A stretch of 64,000 nt of DNA from Vibrio neptunius. Lineage in GTDB: Bacteria; Pseudomonadota; Gammaproteobacteria; Enterobacterales; Vibrionaceae. The notes beneath the pieces were generated by a model. It worked only from the letters and a program-made list of their open reading frames with translations. It was not told the origin of the DNA and did not search any database. The position numbers were made by a program, and so were the translations under genes. The DNA is taken from NCBI GenBank assembly GCA_019339365.1, contig CP079859.1, positions 3,100,001-3,164,000 of the forward strand, written 5' to 3'. Within the stretch, counting starts at the first letter, position 1, and every line of letters starts with the position of its first letter. Shown in pieces: positions 9,346 through 20,199 of this stretch.

Positions 9346-10479
9346 ATGACAGACAGCCCTACTTTGGCGCTTGCAAAAGACTTACTTAGCCGCCAATCGG
9401 TAACACCTGTGGATGCAGGTTGTCAGGATGTGATGATTGAACGCCTGAAAGCTTTAGGATTTGAAATTGAAGTGATGGTGTTTGAAGACACCACAAACTT
9501 CTGGGCACGTCGAGGCACAGAAGCCCCACTGTTTGCGTTTGCCGGTCACACTGATGTTGTGCCAGCGGGAAATGTCGAGCTATGGGATACGCCTCCATTC
9601 GAACCGACTATGGTTGACGGCTATCTACATGGTCGCGGAGCCGCCGATATGAAAGGCTCTCTAGCAAGTATGATTGTTGCTGTTGAGCAGTTCATTGCCG
9701 AAAACCCTGACCATAAAGGTTCAATTGGCTTTCTAATTACTTCAGACGAAGAAGGCCCATTTATCAATGGTACAGTCCGTGTTGTCGAAACCCTAATGGC
9801 GCGCGACGAAAACATCGACATGTGTATTGTCGGTGAACCATCAAGTACTGAGCTCGTCGGCGATGTGGTGAAAAATGGTCGTCGAGGTTCTATCACTGGT
9901 GACTTGACCGTTAAAGGTATTCAAGGCCATGTGGCTTACCCGCATTTAGCTAAAAACCCCGTTCACCAATCACTGATGGCAATTCATGAATTGGCGTCAA
10001 CCGAGTGGGATAAAGGCAACGACTACTTCCCACCCACCAGCTTCCAGATCCCGAATGTACATGCGGGAACGGGTGCTTCTAACGTGATCCCGGGCGAGTT
10101 CAATGTTCAGTTTAACCTGCGTTTCAGCACCGAGCTTAACAACGACATGATCGTTAAGCGCGTCACTGATACTCTTGATAAGCACGACTTAGACTACGAG
10201 CTTAAGTGGACCTTCAACGGCGACCCATTCCTGACAGATACTGGCGCACTTCTCGACGCTGTGGTTGACGCCGTTGATACCGTCAATCAAACCAAACCAG
10301 CTCTACTTACTACTGGAGGCACATCCGATGGTCGCTTCATTGCCCGTATGGGTGGTCAGGTAGTGGAGTTAGGTCCGGTTAATGCAACCATCCACAAGGT
10401 GAACGAGTGCGTGAAAGTAGACGATCTTGAGAAGCTGACCAAGATGTATCAGAAAACACTGGAGAATCTTCTGGCGTGA
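9346..10479 (+). CDS. dapE: Succinyl-diaminopimelate desuccinylase
   Basis: Hydrolyses N-succinyl-LL-diaminopimelate to LL-DAP and succinate in lysine and peptidoglycan synthesis; a cytosolic dinuclear zinc enzyme. At 377 residues it matches the family. M20 metal ligands are visible in [30 protein letters not shown] and near the end in [17 protein letters not shown] lies before the ATG. It is in an operon with yffB upstream and the M15 peptidase downstream, whose start overlaps the dapE stop. Confidence 0.96.
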   Translation: MTDSPTLALAKDLLSRQSVTPVDAGCQDVMIERLKALGFEIEVMVFEDTTNFWARRGTEAPLFAFAGHTDVVPAGNVELWDTPPFEPTMVDGYLHGRGAADMKGSLASMIVAVEQFIAENPDHKGSIGFLITSDEEGPFINGTVRVVETLMARDENIDMCIVGEPSSTELVGDVVKNGRRGSITGDLTVKGIQGHVAYPHLAKNPVHQSLMAIHELASTEWDKGNDYFPPTSFQIPNVHAGTGASNVIPGEFNVQFNLRFSTELNNDMIVKRVTDTLDKHDLDYELKWTFNGDPFLTDTGALLDAVVDAVDTVNQTKPALLTTGGTSDGRFIARMGGQVVELGPVNATIHKVNECVKVDDLEKLTKMYQKTLENLLA

Positions 10480-11165
10480 ACATGACCCCTGAGCAGCTGA
10501 CTGGCAAAGTTTCAACTCACCTAACTGACGCGATGTTTGGTCAGAAGATTTTCGCCGTGCACCCTAATGTCGAACACGATTTACAAGCTTTGCGACAAGC
10601 GGCGGCTCAGGCTGGTTTCAACCTCAATATTGCCAGCGGTTTCCGCGATTTTGAACGCCAGAAGGCTATCTGGAACAAAAAAATGGCTGGTCAAACAGCC
10701 ATTCTTGATAAAAACAGCCAACCTCTAGATAGCCAACGCCTTTCTGATGCAGAAAAGATTATGGCTATCTTACGTTGGTCTGCACTACCGGGCGCCAGCC
10801 GACATCATTGGGGATGTGACTTCGATGTATTTGATCGCAGCAGTCTACCTCAAGACATCCAGTTACAGCTTGAACCATGGGAATACCTAACAGGCCATCA
10901 GGCAGATTTTTATCGCTGGCTCAGGGAGTCTCTAACTGAATTTGGTTTCTTTTTTCCATATGCAAAAGATCAGGGCGGTGTCGCAGCAGAGCCATGGCAC
11001 ATTAGTCATGGCGTAACAGCATCGTCTTGTTTGTCACTGCTTAGCCTGGAGACACTTCAAAAAGAGCTGACAAACAGTGGAATACTGGGTGAGGAAGTGG
11101 TGTTGTCGAATCTCGAAACGATCTACAATCAATTTATCACCAATATCTCCAATGAGGTGGATTAA
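10476..11165 (+). CDS. M15-family D-Ala-D-Ala carboxypeptidase (VanY-like)
   Basis: Zinc peptidase of the M15B/VanY type that would trim the terminal D-Ala from cell-wall stem peptides. The metal ligands are clear: [13 protein letters not shown] (H and D) and EPWHISH (catalytic E and third H). An SGFRDFERQ segment precedes them. No signal peptide is seen, so a cytoplasmic role (recycled peptides) or non-classical location is possible. The start is either GTG 10476, overlapping the dapE stop, or ATG 10482 two bases after it; coupling to dapE holds either way. It ends in TAATG with the next gene. Confidence 0.85.
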   Translation: MNMTPEQLTGKVSTHLTDAMFGQKIFAVHPNVEHDLQALRQAAAQAGFNLNIASGFRDFERQKAIWNKKMAGQTAILDKNSQPLDSQRLSDAEKIMAILRWSALPGASRHHWGCDFDVFDRSSLPQDIQLQLEPWEYLTGHQADFYRWLRESLTEFGFFFPYAKDQGGVAAEPWHISHGVTASSCLSLLSLETLQKELTNSGILGEEVVLSNLETIYNQFITNISNEVD

Positions 11166-11359
11166 TGGAACTACTCACCAACCCTTGGGTGATCATCTTT
11201 ATCGTCTTGAGTGTCATCATAGGTAATATTGCCGCACTGAAGTACACGGCCAAAATGAAGTTTGGACAAACGGATAAAAAAGCTCGCTCGCAAGACGAAC
11301 AATCCACTGAGCAAGAGGAAAAAAAAAGACCCGTAATAACACGGGTCTTTTTCATTTAA
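11165..11359 (+). CDS. DUF2897 small membrane protein; C-terminus uncertain
   Basis: 64 residues as given: one transmembrane helix (NPWVIIFIVLSVIIGNIAAL) followed by a charged tail. This fits DUF2897, of unknown function. The ATG overlaps the upstream stop by one base, so translation is coupled. The frame passes through a strong terminator hairpin (11323-11352) and stops beyond it. Removing one A from the A9 run at 11319-11327 would place a TAA at 11335 in the hairpin loop and give a tail ending near EEKKDP. Because other homopolymers here are wrong, the last eight or so residues are doubtful. Confidence 0.7.
   Translation: MELLTNPWVIIFIVLSVIIGNIAALKYTAKMKFGQTDKKARSQDEQSTEQEEKKRPVITRVFFI
11323..11352 (+). 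terminator. Terminator of the yffB-dapE operon
   Basis: A 12-bp perfect stem (AAAAAGACCCGT) with an AATAAC loop and a T5 tail. The A-run on the other side lets it also serve the convergent Zn-ribbon gene. It lies inside the annotated end of the DUF2897 frame. Confidence 0.9.
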
Positions 11360-11365
11360 GAGGCA

Positions 11366-12142
11366 CTATTTGATGTGATCCCAAGAAATATTGGAGACAA
11401 TTCGGCATTCATCGCACTTAAAGTGGAAAATGTCATGCAGTGGTTCATCCAATAACCACTCTCCGCCGCATTTAGGGCATTTACGCTGTTTTTCATCTGT
11501 CAGACTTTTGCCACCGACTCGGTACTGATAGTAATAGGTCGGAATTTCCGTCACATATTCGATCCGACCACGTAAATCCCAGCCACGTTTGAAAAGGACA
11601 CTGTCGGCATCGCAAATCTCATGCAGTGCCGCATGCTCTGCTCGGCAAGCACCAGCCATCTGAATTTCATCACACGCCTGCCACTCAGTCTGCCATTTGA
11701 TGACCGCTTTATGGTCGCCATTGAGCGTTGGTCCATTGCGATAAAGAGGAATTGGCAACAAACTTTCCCCGCTGCGCAAAGGCGAACAAGTATGCACATA
11801 TGTGGTGTAGAGTACCTGCCATTTAGGAGTGGTTTCTTCTGCCGCTTGCTCTGAATTCAAATCTCGCCCAAGCAAGCGGGCTTTAGGCGCTAACAAGCAC
11901 GCTTCAGCTAGTCGCTCGATGCAGACGTTAACAAAATCCGAATGATATTTAGGGTGCAAACTTTCCTGCTCTGGGCACACGACTCGAACAAAAAATTCCC
12001 CTTCTCCCATCACGATAGGGAACTCACGCCCAAGTACCTGACCGTTATAACGCAACGCGTCCATCAGGCCATTAATCGCTTTATCGACGGCAGAAATGGT
12101 GGTGTTATCAAAACACTCAAACTGTAATTCAACAACGTACAT
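11366..12142 (-). CDS. DUF2310 Zn-ribbon protein
   Basis: 258-residue protein with a C-terminal zinc ribbon: CPKCGGEW and CDECR about 25 residues apart. The N-terminal two-thirds match the DUF2310 family (MYVVELQFECFDN start). Function unknown; nucleic-acid or protein binding through the ribbon is only a guess. It lies 2 bp downstream of syd and is probably cotranscribed. Confidence 0.8.
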   Translation of the reverse strand: MYVVELQFECFDNTTISAVDKAINGLMDALRYNGQVLGREFPIVMGEGEFFVRVVCPEQESLHPKYHSDFVNVCIERLAEACLLAPKARLLGRDLNSEQAAEETTPKWQVLYTTYVHTCSPLRSGESLLPIPLYRNGPTLNGDHKAVIKWQTEWQACDEIQMAGACRAEHAALHEICDADSVLFKRGWDLRGRIEYVTEIPTYYYQYRVGGKSLTDEKQRKCPKCGGEWLLDEPLHDIFHFKCDECRIVSNISWDHIK

Positions 12143-12144
12143 AG

Positions 12145-12690
12145 TTATACCGCAGGCTCTAGGTTAACCAAAAATTCCGCTACATTCTCGGCAAGAACAT
12201 CGCGTTTATCAGTACCCAATCGTTCGAGAATAACGTTACCTGTCAGGTTACAAATAGAAATCACGTCCAACTCCGCATCGGTTGCTGCGATGAAAACCGT
12301 TGGCTTCAGTTTAAGTCGACGCTGAGTGACTAGATGGCCAAGAATGTTTTCCTGCAAACGAACAAAGTCTTCATCACTCCATACCTGAAGTAGAGTCAAC
12401 TCGTTCCCGTTCCAAGTCGCCTCCATATCCGCACTGTACTGCGAACCGTAGAAGGTTTTAATATCTTGATGGAGTGTCAGTTCGATACCATTTTCAACAT
12501 TAGTGAAATCCGCTGGTTGCTCACGCTCATCTGCCTGCCATTCAACATAGTCAGTCTGCTTTGCTTCAACGCAAGGTGACACGAGATCCACCAGCTCTTC
12601 GCTTCTTGGCAAATGTCCATGGGTGTCAAGACAGCTCTGACGGTACTTTTCACTGAACGAGCGCAGCGCTTGCAAGGCAGTTTCAGCCAT
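12145..12690 (-). CDS. syd: SecY-interacting protein Syd
   Basis: Peripheral inner-membrane protein that binds SecY and may help check the translocon; 181 residues from the start chosen here. Conserved blocks include [18 protein letters not shown] ([14 protein letters not shown]), [25 protein letters not shown] and [10 protein letters not shown], all as in E. coli Syd. The longest frame starts at 12756, but the start at 12690 has a GGAG site seven bases upstream and matches the family length. queF is divergent, 89 bp away. Confidence 0.93.
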   Translation of the reverse strand: MAETALQALRSFSEKYRQSCLDTHGHLPRSEELVDLVSPCVEAKQTDYVEWQADEREQPADFTNVENGIELTLHQDIKTFYGSQYSADMEATWNGNELTLLQVWSDEDFVRLQENILGHLVTQRRLKLKPTVFIAATDAELDVISICNLTGNVILERLGTDKRDVLAENVAEFLVNLEPAV

Positions 12691-12779
12691 TAGATTCTCC
12701 AATTGAGTCTTCGAATGTTCGCTTTTAACGACAGGATTGCGTAAAATTCTCGCCATTCTAATCCAAATCTATGCAAAGT

Positions 12780-13625
12780 ATGAGCAAATATTCTGACGCA
12801 AAGGAACTGGCGGGGTTAACGCTCGGTCAAAAAACCGAATACGCCAACCAATACGACGCTTCTTTACTTCAACCTGTGCCACGCAGTTTAAACCGCGATG
12901 ACCTGAATCTAAATGATGAATTACCATTTCAAGGCTGTGATATCTGGACACTGTACGAGCTGTCTTGGTTGAACGAGAAAGGTCTGCCACAGGTAGCCAT
13001 TGGAGACGTGTCCATTCCTGCGACCAGTGCTAACCTGATTGAATCCAAGTCCTTTAAGTTGTACCTCAACAGTTTCAACCAAACCCGCTTTAGCTCATGG
13101 GATCAGGTTGAACAAACAATAGCAAAGGATCTCTCCCACTGTGCAGGTGAAGAGGTTTCAGTCACTATTCGTTCTGTCGTCGACTATACCGACAGTGTGG
13201 TCGTGACAATGGACGGGGACTGCATTGATGATCAGGATATCGAGATTGAGAGCTACGAGTTTGATACCAGCTTGCTAGAAGGTGCGGTTAAACAAGAACA
13301 CGTCTCAGAAAGTCTGCATAGCCACCTTCTCAAATCCAACTGTCTGATCACTAACCAGCCAGATTGGGGCAGTGTTGAGATTCAGTATCAGGGTCAAAAA
13401 ATCAATCGTGAAGCTCTGTTACGCTACTTAGTGTCATTCCGTGAACACAATGAGTTCCATGAACAGTGCGTTGAACGTATTTTTACTGACATTATGAAAT
13501 ACTGTCAGCCAGAAAAGCTCACCGTGTACGCTCGATACACGCGACGCGGTGGTCTAGATATCAACCCTTATCGTTCAACAGAGCACGCACAACCTGCTCA
13601 TAACCAACGTATGGCACGTCAATAA
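12780..13625 (+). CDS. queF: NADPH-dependent 7-cyano-7-deazaguanine reductase
   Basis: Reduces preQ0 to preQ1 in queuosine synthesis for tRNA wobble modification. It is the long two-domain (YqcD-type) form, 281 residues. The catalytic Cys lies in [15 protein letters not shown], and the substrate-binding [12 protein letters not shown] block is intact. I start at the second ATG (12780, [10 protein letters not shown]), which matches the family; the one at 12771 adds three residues. No preQ1 riboswitch is visible upstream. Confidence 0.95.
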   Translation: MSKYSDAKELAGLTLGQKTEYANQYDASLLQPVPRSLNRDDLNLNDELPFQGCDIWTLYELSWLNEKGLPQVAIGDVSIPATSANLIESKSFKLYLNSFNQTRFSSWDQVEQTIAKDLSHCAGEEVSVTIRSVVDYTDSVVVTMDGDCIDDQDIEIESYEFDTSLLEGAVKQEHVSESLHSHLLKSNCLITNQPDWGSVEIQYQGQKINREALLRYLVSFREHNEFHEQCVERIFTDIMKYCQPEKLTVYARYTRRGGLDINPYRSTEHAQPAHNQRMARQ

Positions 13626-13640
13626 GGATTGGATTAGAGA

Positions 13641-15910
13641 ATGCAGATTTTGCGCTGGGAACGTTTGTTTGGACTATTGGTTTTATTTCTGTCATCCCAA
13701 GTGATGGCGTCGACCGTCTATTCATCGGCAATGCTCAATGAAGCCAGTACGCTGGTGGATATCGTACCAAAACAATCCAAACAACTCGCGTCCAATTATC
13801 TCGCACAGCGCAAACTGACTGACCAAACAGAAAAGAGCCCATCAGCCATCTCACGAGATGACTCTGACAGCAGAGTTAGAACCCCCGGCGGTTCCATCGA
13901 CGCCCTAAAAATTCTAGCCCGTGCAGAATTCAACCTTGGTAATCCTGAACAAGCCCTTAAGTATCTTCACGAGGCTAAAACCCTAACGACCACTTATCGT
14001 CTCCCATATTTGCGTCTCGATTTACGGTTACTCGAGATCCGCTTGCGCTGGAAAAATGATGGTGATGCAGAAAGCGCTAGAAATGACATTTTGAAGGTTG
14101 AACAAACGTTTAATGCCATCCAGAATCCAGAGCAACTGGCTAAGGGGCTCAATTATCAGCTGAAAATGCTTAAGGCAGACATCGCCTCTGCTGAAGGCAA
14201 GATAGCACTGGCTAATCAGTTATACGAGGATATGATTCCTTACATAGAACAATCGAAAAACAAGCATACTGTCATCGCCTATCATATTGCGTTGGGTAAA
14301 CACTTTCTTAGCCATAAGATTTATAACAAGGCACTTTCTGAACTGTTAACTAGCTACTGGGGGCGATTGAAGATACATCAGGACTGCAACTGGCTGAAGT
14401 TAACCGTCTGTTAGGACAACTGTTCTACGAACGACGCGTACTCGATAAAGCAACCGATCACTTTTCCCAAGCTGCCGATTTTTACGACAACTATGAAAAT
14501 TCACCGATTCTGCCTCCAATTCTCAAACGAATGGGCGATATCTATTATCATCAGGGCAAATACAATCTGGCCTTAGTACACTATTTTAATGCCATCGATC
14601 ATGAACGTATTCAGAATAACATTGAAAACGTCATCGCCATTCGTCTCGCTCTGGCGGCCACGTACTTACAACTCGTTAACTTCCCTCTCGCCGAGCAATA
14701 CTTGGAACGTGCCGAGGAACTTCTGGCCTATGTCGACATTCCAAAGCTCAAAGCACAAGCACTACTGTTAGAAGCTGGCTTAGCCTCACATCAGAGACAT
14801 CCCAAAGAGGTCGTAGCCAAAGCGAATAGAGCATTAGACATCGCTATCAAACTTGAAGATCTTTCTATACAGAAACATGCCTATCAGATGTTGAACGTCG
14901 GTAACGAACTATTGGGTAACTATAAGGCGGCTTTGCAATATCTCCAACAATACAACGCACTGGCCAGTATTGAACAGCAAGAATTGGATCTGATCAACGA
15001 AGATGACTTCCGCCAACAAAAAGACATCGTTGAACAAACACTTCATCTAGTCGGACAAAAGCAAAAGTTGGAGCAAACTGAAAACGAATATCATAAATTC
15101 CAGAAAATCTCATTCACACTGTTTGTGACCTGCGCACTGCTGTTTATCTTCTTACTCCGCCGCGGCCACATAATGAGTGTGCAAAAAGATGAAATCGATG
15201 AGCTGAATGATGATCTCTATACTCACTCCCGTTCTGGTCTTAAGAACTTGCGTATGCTCCATGCCAAGCTACCTGCGTCGTTGGAAGCAAGCAGCCACAA
15301 GTTTGAAAAGTGGCATGTGGGGGAACTCATTCATGAACCACTGAACGATCGGCTGCGCTTTGTGATGATCGATGTCCCTTTCTTACGCAACATGTACTTA
15401 CAACATGGCTACTCACATGGACTCAAGATTGAGAAAGCCTTTGGGCAGTACCTCAAAGAGAAGGTACAACGCCCAGCAAGGGTGTATCATTTCTCCGATG
15501 CAAACCTACTCTACATCGAGCCGAACAGCGATAGCATGGCGGATCCAGAGCAAGGCTTCGAAACAATACAACGCTGGGTGGATGAATTCGCTCAGAAATA
15601 TGGGCTGAATAATATCATTCGTATGGGAATGGCTGACTACCCATTTTTACCCAGAGCCTATACCGCCATCAATGATAAAGAATTGCTGGATATTTTGCTC
15701 ATGTCGACCAGTGCTGCACGCACTTTGAGTATGAAGGAACATTCAAGCCAATGGGTATATTTAAAAGCCATTGAGAACGCGCCTGCGGCCAGCCTAGCAA
15801 CCGGTAATATTCGCAAAGCGTGCAAACATTCCATCAGCCAGGGGCTGATAAAAGTGCACTCTTCTTACAAGAATGAGGAGAGCATCAAAAAATTATTAAA
15901 AGATGAGTAA
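13641..15910 (+). CDS. TPR protein with membrane helix and degenerate GGDEF-like C-terminus (one-base deletion)
   Basis: Envelope protein of about 756 residues after correction. It has a signal peptide (cleavage near VMAS-TVYS), then tetratricopeptide-like helical repeats over about residues 80-480 (for example MGDIYYHQGKYNLALVHYF). A transmembrane helix follows near residue 495 (ISFTLFVTCALLFIFLL), and then a cytosolic region resembling a GGDEF domain without the signature. A G-run at 14359-14363 lacks one base: six Gs restore ELLTSYWGAIEDTSGLQLAEV and join both halves. It follows queF by 15 bp and precedes the GGDEF gene. The likely role is signal sensing; no enzyme activity is expected. 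Confidence 0.75.
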
Positions 15911-16021
15911 AAGCTGCTCAAACGGATAATGTTGAACGTGACGCGGTAATTTTATTTGTTATTATCGTTCGATTAATTAATAAGATCCTCTTCGATCTTA
16001 TCTTCATAAGTATAGATTTTC

Positions 16022-17587
16022 ATGGACGTCCTCGAGCAAGATATTCAGTCACAGCTGCACAATCTGAAATCTCAATTAGAGCAGGTTCGATTGACACAAA
16101 GAGATACCTCGTTCAAATTTAAAAGAGAACAAAAGGTATTAAAGCGTATCCTTGCGTCACTGAGTGATGCATGTGGCGGTGAAGATCCAAGACTAAAGTC
16201 AGGGCTAACCGAACTTAGACAAGCGATAGAGCAACAAAAAGACGTCAGTTCACTGATCCCGAAGCTGGCAGTGCTTGAGCGTTTGCTCAAGCAACAGAGT
16301 GTGGCTATGGAAAAACAGACTGAGCATCTGGACTCCCAGATAAAACACAGCGGCGAAACTCTGTTACGAGTAACGGGCCTGCCAGCAAAAGTAAAACGCG
16401 ACCTACGCGATTTGCTCAGCTATTCTAGTGGCGTCGAGCGCCCTAAAGCAGACTCAGCAATGAAGTTGCTCGCGATTTACGAACGCTCCTTGAAAATCAT
16501 CACATCCAACCCTGACTCCGCCAGTAACCAGATCACTAGTAGCGCTGACAAAGAGCTGTTGTTGCGCCTGTCGGATGAACTACAACACGTCATCACTGAA
16601 CTGGACTTTGAAGGTGAATCTGGTGACTTACTGACAGATATCCGCGCTAAGTTGCTCCTCGGTGTCAATACGCATGTGTTGATTGAACTGACTCTTCAGG
16701 TACTGAAGTTAGTCATCGATGGCACTAAATATGAACGAAAAACCTCAGAGCAGTTCTTGGAGCAAGTCAATGCGTCGCTTTCCTCGACGCTAAAAAGTTC
16801 TTCCCAGAATGTCGATCAAAGTCAAACCTACTTTGAGCATCGTCAGGACATGAATAGTGAACTGGATGAATTAGTTGCTGAGACTAAAGCAAAAGTCGAC
16901 AGTGCTAGCTCCCTCGATTCGCTACAAACACAACTCAACCCAATACTGGCGAAACTGAGTTCTCTTTCTGAACGCCTCCATCACGCCGAGCAACGTGAAC
17001 AAGCTCTGATTGAACGTATGGGGTATGGCAAAAACCAGCTGGAAGCCTTATTCGAAGTCACACAAGATTATCGTCGCCGCCTCGAAGATCAAGCACAGAG
17101 GGTCCTACTGGATCCGCTTACCAAAGTGTACAATCGTACCGCTTTTAATGATCGCTTGGAATTGGAATACCGACGTTGGATCCGGTCACAGAACAACCTA
17201 CGTATTGTTATGCTCGATATTGACGGTTTTAAATCGATTAATGACAGCTTTGGCTATACCGCAGGTGACAAAGCACTGAAGATCATTGCCCGTACGATAA
17301 AAAAAGAGTTATCTGACACTGACACCGTGGCGCGCTTTTCTGGAGAAGAGTTCATTTTGTTAATGCCAGACGGCTCAGATAGTGACTGCTTTAATACTAT
17401 CCAAAGTATTCAAAGCAAAGTTGCAAAACTACCGTTCAAGTTTCGTGAACAAAACCTTGTTATTACTATGTCTGCTTCAAGCACAGGCTTTAAAGAATCT
17501 GACACACCGGAAGAAGTGTTGGAGCGTTTAAATCGCGTATTAAACGAAGCGAAGACCATCGGCCCGAACCAGCTAGTGTGGAAATAA
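16022..17587 (+). CDS. GGDEF-domain protein (SGEEF variant)
   Basis: 521-residue soluble protein. Residues 1-350 are helical and charged with coiled-coil character and no known sensor domain. A GGDEF domain follows at about 360-520 (DPLTKVYNRTAF, MLDIDGFKSINDSFGY, ARFSGEEFILLMP). The signature is SGEEF, with Ser in place of the first Gly. Some SGDEF or SGEEF proteins are active, so diguanylate cyclase activity is open. The position of the RxxD inhibitory site reads SDTD, so product inhibition there is unlikely. The queF / TPR / GGDEF order recalls the V. cholerae neighbourhood of cdgG, from memory. No clear ribosome site precedes the ATG. Confidence 0.88.
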   Translation: MDVLEQDIQSQLHNLKSQLEQVRLTQRDTSFKFKREQKVLKRILASLSDACGGEDPRLKSGLTELRQAIEQQKDVSSLIPKLAVLERLLKQQSVAMEKQTEHLDSQIKHSGETLLRVTGLPAKVKRDLRDLLSYSSGVERPKADSAMKLLAIYERSLKIITSNPDSASNQITSSADKELLLRLSDELQHVITELDFEGESGDLLTDIRAKLLLGVNTHVLIELTLQVLKLVIDGTKYERKTSEQFLEQVNASLSSTLKSSSQNVDQSQTYFEHRQDMNSELDELVAETKAKVDSASSLDSLQTQLNPILAKLSSLSERLHHAEQREQALIERMGYGKNQLEALFEVTQDYRRRLEDQAQRVLLDPLTKVYNRTAFNDRLELEYRRWIRSQNNLRIVMLDIDGFKSINDSFGYTAGDKALKIIARTIKKELSDTDTVARFSGEEFILLMPDGSDSDCFNTIQSIQSKVAKLPFKFREQNLVITMSASSTGFKESDTPEEVLERLNRVLNEAKTIGPNQLVWK

Positions 17588-17795
17588 CGCTCTTCTCTAC
17601 TTTCTTCAAAAGCCATTCACAGCGTGATTGATCTAGTTATATCAATCAGTTAGCCTTTTATATCCTTCAAAGCATGCTAAGATTGTTAGTACCTGTCGTA
17701 TTTACAATGCGCTATTAACGGCGACGTATACGCAGAGTCACAACCATTATAAGAAGAGTTTTGTAGAGAAGTTTTCTCTCATCAAGGAGGTTACT

Positions 17796-19157
17796 ATGAT
17801 CACGCATATCAGTCCGGCTGGTAGTATGGATCTGCTTTCTCAGCTCGAAGTTGAGCGTCTTAAAAAGACTGCCGCCAGTGATCTTTATCAGCTCTACCGA
17901 AATTGTACGCTTGCGGTACTGAATTCAGGCAGCCACACAGATAACTCCAAAGAACTGCTCGATAAATATAAGTCGTTTGACGTCAATGTTGTTCGTCGCG
18001 AGCGTGGAATAAAGTTAGAACTCAATCATGCGCCTGAACATGCTTTCGTCGATGGACACATCATCAAAAGTATTCAGGAACATCTATTCTCTGTGCTGCG
18101 CGATATTGTCTACGTCAACATGCACCTTGCAGACAACCAACGCCTCAACCTAACCAATGCCAGCCACATTACCAACTTGGTATTTGGCATATTACGCAAT
18201 GCCGGAGCCCTGACTCCAGGTATTGAACCTAATCTTGTCGTTTGTTGGGGTGGACACTCTATCAATGCGACTGAATACCAATACACACGAGAAGTCGGTC
18301 ATGAACTCGGCTTGCGTGAACTCAACATCTGTACAGGTTGTGGACCAGGGGCAATGGAAGGGCCAATGAAGGGAGCGGCGATTGGCCATGCAAAACAACG
18401 CTACTACGATCAACGTTATTTGGGTCTCACCGAACCATCCATCATTGCGGCTGAGCCACCCAACCCAATCGTCAATGAGCTGGTGATCATGCCAGATATC
18501 GAGAAACGTCTCGAAGCCTTTGTGCGTATGGCACATGGTATCGTGATCTTCCCTGGCGGTGCAGGAACCGCAGAGGAACTACTTTACATTCTTGGAATCA
18601 TGATGCATCCAGACAATGCGCACCAACCACTACCTATCGTCCTAACGGGACCGAAAGAGAGCGAAGAATACTTCCGCTCTATTGACCGATTCATCGGTGA
18701 AACTTTAGGTGAAGATGCTCAGCGACACTACGAGATTGTCGTTGATGATCCAGAAAAAGTAGCGCAAATCATGAAGCGCGCTATGGCAGATGTTCGCCAG
18801 CACCGTAAAGACACAGGTGATGCGTATAGCTTCAATTGGTCACTTAAGATAGAACCGGAGTTTCAACTGCCTTTCGAGCCAACCCACGACAATATGGCAA
18901 GTCTTGATCTGCACCTAAATCAACGCCCTGAAAACCTATCAGCCGCTCTTAGACAAGCCTTTTCAGGTATCGTAGCAGGTAATGTAAAAGCAGAAGGTAT
19001 TCGTGAGATTGAGCGCCACGGCCCGTTTGTGCTTGATGGGGATGTCGCGCTGATGAAGAAAATGGACAAGTTACTACGTGACTTTGTTGCTCAGGATCGT
19101 ATGAAGTTACCTGGTGGAACCGCTTACGAGCCATGCTACCAAATAAAGACAAGCTGA
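17796..19157 (+). CDS. ppnN: Pyrimidine/purine nucleotide 5'-monophosphate nucleosidase
   Basis: Cleaves nucleoside monophosphates to base and ribose 5-phosphate in nucleotide salvage; the E. coli enzyme (YgdH) is controlled by (p)ppGpp. 453 residues, full length. The LOG-type active site is visible as [14 protein letters not shown] and [14 protein letters not shown]. Flanking N- and C-terminal domains ([36 protein letters not shown]) match PpnN rather than short LOG proteins. A perfect AAGGAGG site lies nine bases before the ATG. Confidence 0.95.
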   Translation: MITHISPAGSMDLLSQLEVERLKKTAASDLYQLYRNCTLAVLNSGSHTDNSKELLDKYKSFDVNVVRRERGIKLELNHAPEHAFVDGHIIKSIQEHLFSVLRDIVYVNMHLADNQRLNLTNASHITNLVFGILRNAGALTPGIEPNLVVCWGGHSINATEYQYTREVGHELGLRELNICTGCGPGAMEGPMKGAAIGHAKQRYYDQRYLGLTEPSIIAAEPPNPIVNELVIMPDIEKRLEAFVRMAHGIVIFPGGAGTAEELLYILGIMMHPDNAHQPLPIVLTGPKESEEYFRSIDRFIGETLGEDAQRHYEIVVDDPEKVAQIMKRAMADVRQHRKDTGDAYSFNWSLKIEPEFQLPFEPTHDNMASLDLHLNQRPENLSAALRQAFSGIVAGNVKAEGIREIERHGPFVLDGDVALMKKMDKLLRDFVAQDRMKLPGGTAYEPCYQIKTS

Positions 19158-19189
19158 TCGCAGCTGGTAATCTGTGTTTCATGCTTTAC

Positions 19190-19217
19190 AATAAGGGCTT
19201 CTTAGCCCTTATTTTTT
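19190..19217 (+). terminator. Terminator of ppnN
   Basis: A 10-bp stem (AATAAGGGCT) with loop TCTT and a T-run ends just 8 bp before the xni start codon. Confidence 0.88.
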
Positions 19218-19224
19218 GATTTTT

Positions 19225-20009
19225 ATGTCTATTCATCTTGTTATTATTGATGCTTTGAACCTGATTCGACGCGTCCATTCGGCGCAACCCGACCCAAACG
19301 ATATAACAAGAACCATTACCACAACCACACGAACATTGAATCGAATCATCAGCGAATCGCAGCCAACGCACATCATTGCAGTATTCGACCATCATCTCCA
19401 AGAAAGAGGTTGGCGCGCTGCAGTTCTGCCTGAGTACAAGCAAAACCGCAAACCCATGCCAGAGCCATTGCTTAACGGTTTGGATGCAATTCAGCAAGCA
19501 TGGTGGGAACTAGGGATTGATTCTCTGCTCTCTGAAGGCGATGAAGCCGATGATTTGGTGGCAACGTTGGCAATGAAAGTGGCGAGTCATAAAGAAAAAG
19601 TGACGATCATCTCAACAGATAAGGGCTACTGCCAGCTGCTGTCACCGACTTTACAGATCCGCGATTACTTTCAACATCGTTGGCTTGATGCACCTTTTAT
19701 CGATAAAGAGTTCGGCGTCAAACCCTCTCAGTTGGCTGACTACTGGGGATTGACTGGCGTGAGTTCCAGTCAGGTGCCGGGAGTCCCCGGTGTTGGCCCG
19801 AAGGCGGCCAAAGAAATCCTTACCCAGTTTGAAGATATTGAACAAGCCTATGCATCCGATGAGCTGGTCGCCAAATATCGTAAGAAACTCGATGAGCACA
19901 TCGATTCCGCCCGCCGATGCAAAAAGTTTCGGCGTTGAAAACAAACATTGAGTTGGGTTTCAATCTACAAGATATTCGCTTTACTGGCCCCCATACTCCT
20001 TCAACCTAA
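19225..20009 (+). CDS. xni: Flap endonuclease Xni (ExoIX), one-base deletion near the end
   Basis: Flap endonuclease related to the 5'-nuclease domain of DNA polymerase I. Conserved blocks are VIIDALNLIRR, VFDHH, YKQNRKPMP, EGDEADDLVATLA, STDKGYCQLL and the helix-hairpin-helix SQVPGVPGVGPKAAKEIL. As given, the frame ends at 19938. Adding one A to the A5 run at 19921-19925 extends it to 20009 (KVSALKTNIELGFNLQDIRF), giving 261 residues, the usual length. I start at ATG 19225; an upstream TTG at 19216 is less likely and lies in the ppnN terminator. Confidence 0.9.
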
Positions 20010-20199
20010 CGCAGCTCAAGCTCAGGCCTTTAATTATAAAACCGTGTTTATAAAATCTGTTGTGAAATCCTTTGCCTTCACACATTTAACATTCACCCAA
20101 TCAATGCCAGACCAAGAATTGATTAATTCTTAATCAAGATCACAGCACTACTGACTATTTACTCTATTTTTCATAACTCCAATAACAAGGAGCATAATA

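Noticed and set aside
9386..9896. Minus-strand frames inside dapE
   Set aside because: They are shadows of a complete DapE frame with all metal ligands.
12700..12779. preQ1 riboswitch before queF
   Set aside because: The 89-bp divergent gap with syd shows no preQ1 aptamer-like hairpin and A-rich tail.
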